A stretch of DNA of 64,000 bases, taken from Methanosarcina sp. 2.H.T.1A.6. Lineage in GTDB: Archaea > Halobacteriota > Methanosarcinia > Methanosarcinales > Methanosarcinaceae. The number at the start of each line of letters is the position of its first letter. Within the stretch, counting starts at the first letter, position 1. Below, piece after piece: positions 62,662 through 64,000 of this stretch. The stretch lies in assembly GCF_000979455.1 (NCBI RefSeq), contig NZ_JJOY01000038.1, forward strand, positions 24,682-88,681, given 5' to 3'. The position numbers and the translations under genes are program-made. The notes beneath the pieces were generated by a model. It was not told the DNA's origin, did not search any database, and saw only the letters and a program-made list of their open reading frames with translations.

Positions 62662-63205
62662 GTCTCTGATTAACTGGTTTATCTATCCGGAATCCGGAAA
62701 AGGAATACCTCAGTTTTCTTTCCCTGCGCCGCGCGGAGCCGGAGCCTGCCTGCCAACCAGATTAAAAAACAAATCTTGTACCAGTACCGCAACTAAGAGT
62801 GACAATATCCGGGGTATTGTTCCGTTAGCCTGCAAACGGCTTTTCCCGCAAAAAAATAGGAGACGCAATTTCACCATCTACAAACCCAGCGAGGCTCCCG
62901 CCTCCAATACCGCATTTCCCAAAGACTGCATCAAGAACGATTGCATGGCCAATTTCAAGGATATCGGCTTCGTGTTCTATGCTGGCAGGAGAAGGGGATA
63001 CTCATCGTCAAAATCAGAAATGCCATCTCGCGATCAGCAGCGTCTGCAGAAAGGAAAAGGCAAATATAAGTTTCTCAACCAGCTTGTATGGAGGCTATTC
63101 CTTATTGTGCTCATCTATTGTTTTCCCTTTCTGGCGATTATTTTTAGCTTTTCTCTTTTAATCCTCTTTTTATTGAGGGAAAGGCCGCTCTGTTCAAGTT
63201 TTCTA
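62662..63205 (+). repeat. dispersed repeat element, copy C (long, diverged)
   Basis: Left end TCTCTGATTAACTG at 62662; GC-rich core GCGCCGCGCGGAGCC...GCCTGCCAACCAG at 62726-62760; right end near GGGAAAGGCCGCTCTGTTC. The ends match copies A and B; the interior is different. A frame at 62945-63208 inside it is not convincing as a gene. Confidence 0.55.
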
Positions 63206-63632
63206 TAATTTTGAACGTTCTTTACTATTCTTAGAAATATTCACTGTCGGTCAGCCTTTAATTTTTTTAATTTGTATTTTTTTCAGATGAGTTGCAGCCA
63301 CTTGATATATCTTTATTTAAATATTTTTTTTTGCTATATTTATAATTATTTATCATGATAAATATGCGAAACTTTTAAGTATATTATTATAATATTACCC
63401 CCCGACTTCCTGAAGATGATTTCTGAACAGGGGGCCTGTTTAACCTGCCTTTTTCAGGTAGCGAAGGTCAATGTATGAAATTGTACACATTGCATGAGTG
63501 CATTCCTGAGAACGGGCAAAATATTTGAAGAATTATCCAAAATCTGAAAAATCATCTATATGAAAAATCATCTAAAATCTGAAAAATTGCTTATTTACGT
63601 CAAATATTAAGAGTTGTATCAGGGATGAATCT
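63206..63632 (+). other. promoter and leader region of hdrC
   Basis: Very AT-rich with TATA candidates around 63290-63400 and a short hairpin ACCTG(7 nt)CAGGT at 63443-63459. It suggests a leader of roughly 200 nt. Repeats AAAATCATCTA(A/T)... occur at about 63548-63580. No gene. Confidence 0.4.
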
Positions 63633-64000
63633 ATGAAACACCCTATAAAAACCTCAGAATCCGATCCTACCTTTTTTGAGGAGATCAAAGAGGAGACCGG
63701 AGCCGAAAAGATTCTGATGTGTTTTAACTGCAAGGGCTGCTCTACAGGCTGCCCGGTTACCGATGTTGTACCTCAGTACAACATAAAAAAACTTCTGCGC
63801 ATGTCTGCAATGGGGCTGCGGGACCGTGTGCTCAACAGCGAGCACCTCTGGTACTGCACTACCTGCTTCAGGTGTCAAGAACGATGCCCAGAGGGAGTAA
63901 AAACCGTGGACACCATGCTTAAGCTTCGAAGTATTGCCGTAAAAAACGGTGTCATGCTTCCAGCTCATAAAAAAATCGCAGAGTACGTGATGCGTACTGG
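63633..64000 (+). CDS. hdrC: heterodisulfide reductase subunit C (cut off by the window end)
   Basis: 122 codons visible. Two ferredoxin-type [4Fe-4S] motifs, C-x2-C-x2-C-x3-CP: CFNCKGCSTGCP (~residues 31-42) and CTTCFRCQERCP (~73-84), as in HdrC. HdrC carries electrons to HdrB, where CoM-S-S-CoB is reduced. ATG 63633 is in frame; hdrB is expected just downstream, outside the window. Confidence 0.9.
   Translation, partial: MKHPIKTSESDPTFFEEIKEETGAEKILMCFNCKGCSTGCPVTDVVPQYNIKKLLRMSAMGLRDRVLNSEHLWYCTTCFRCQERCPEGVKTVDTMLKLRSIAVKNGVMLPAHKKIAEYVMRT

Noticed and set aside
62945-63208. 87-aa ORF as a gene
   Set aside because: It lies within a dispersed repeat, has no ribosome site and low-complexity hydrophobic ends.

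Overview
The window is almost certainly from a Methanosarcina-type methanogenic archaeon. The evidence is: in-frame amber codons (pyrrolysine, Pyl) at the family-diagnostic site of dimethylamine- and trimethylamine-type corrinoid methyltransferases; cognate corrinoid proteins; a methanogenesis-marker-11 gene; a homocitrate synthase of the coenzyme B pathway; HdrC at the right edge; CooC and CooT; and Methanosarcina-restricted families (DUF1699, UPF0228, DUF3160 lipoproteins, PGF-CTERM YVTN propellers, many TPR proteins). Long AT-rich intergenic spaces full of short tandem repeats also fit. No rRNA, tRNA, CRISPR array or intact transposase was seen.

Region 1 (0-12 kb) holds a flavoprotein, a TPR protein and the main point of interest, a methylotrophic methyltransferase island. 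On the minus strand, in transcription order, lie mttB (Pyl336), mttC, a second mttB whose residue 336 is Trp (UGG instead of UAG), then after a structured ~300-bp gap mtbC, mtbB (Pyl354) and an APC-type permease. Divergently on the plus strand lies an MtmB-family gene in which the Pyl position is Thr193. The island therefore carries tri-, di- and monomethylamine-type enzymes, two with Pyl and two without. The substrate(s) cannot be read from sequence.

Region 2 (12-28 kb): an asparagine synthetase followed by cooC; three minus-strand genes (two TPR, one coiled-coil/PASTA); a TctA-like permease; pirin; NcsA-type tRNA thiolase; a polytopic membrane protein; a TudS-like protein whose 3' end is duplicated on the far side of a small membrane-protein gene; and molybdenum-cofactor genes mobA and mobB-moaE.

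Region 3 (28-50 kb): radC, DUF1699, methanogenesis marker 11, an IorA-like TPP protein, two DUF3160 lipoproteins with a 54-aa membrane ORF before them, a 50-aa zinc ribbon beside a conserved archaeal protein, aksA, NAD kinase plus FBPase/IMPase, type II GAPDH, cooT, DUF89 and a secreted phosphatase-superfamily protein.

Region 4 (50-64 kb): two paralogous TPR proteins, a PPP phosphatase, a secreted C39-like peptidase with a UPF0228 partner, two YVTN propeller surface proteins with gene relics, DUF434, an ornithine cyclodeaminase/alanine dehydrogenase, and the start of hdrC.

Two themes cross the window. First, four genes (mttB-Pyl, cooC, marker 11, pirin) have full-length homology and a good ribosome-binding site but no ATG/GTG/TTG at the start; ACG, ATA, ATT and ATA occupy the expected positions. 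Second, intergenic DNA holds many tandem repeats, hairpin arrays and a dispersed GC-rich element present in six more or less complete copies.
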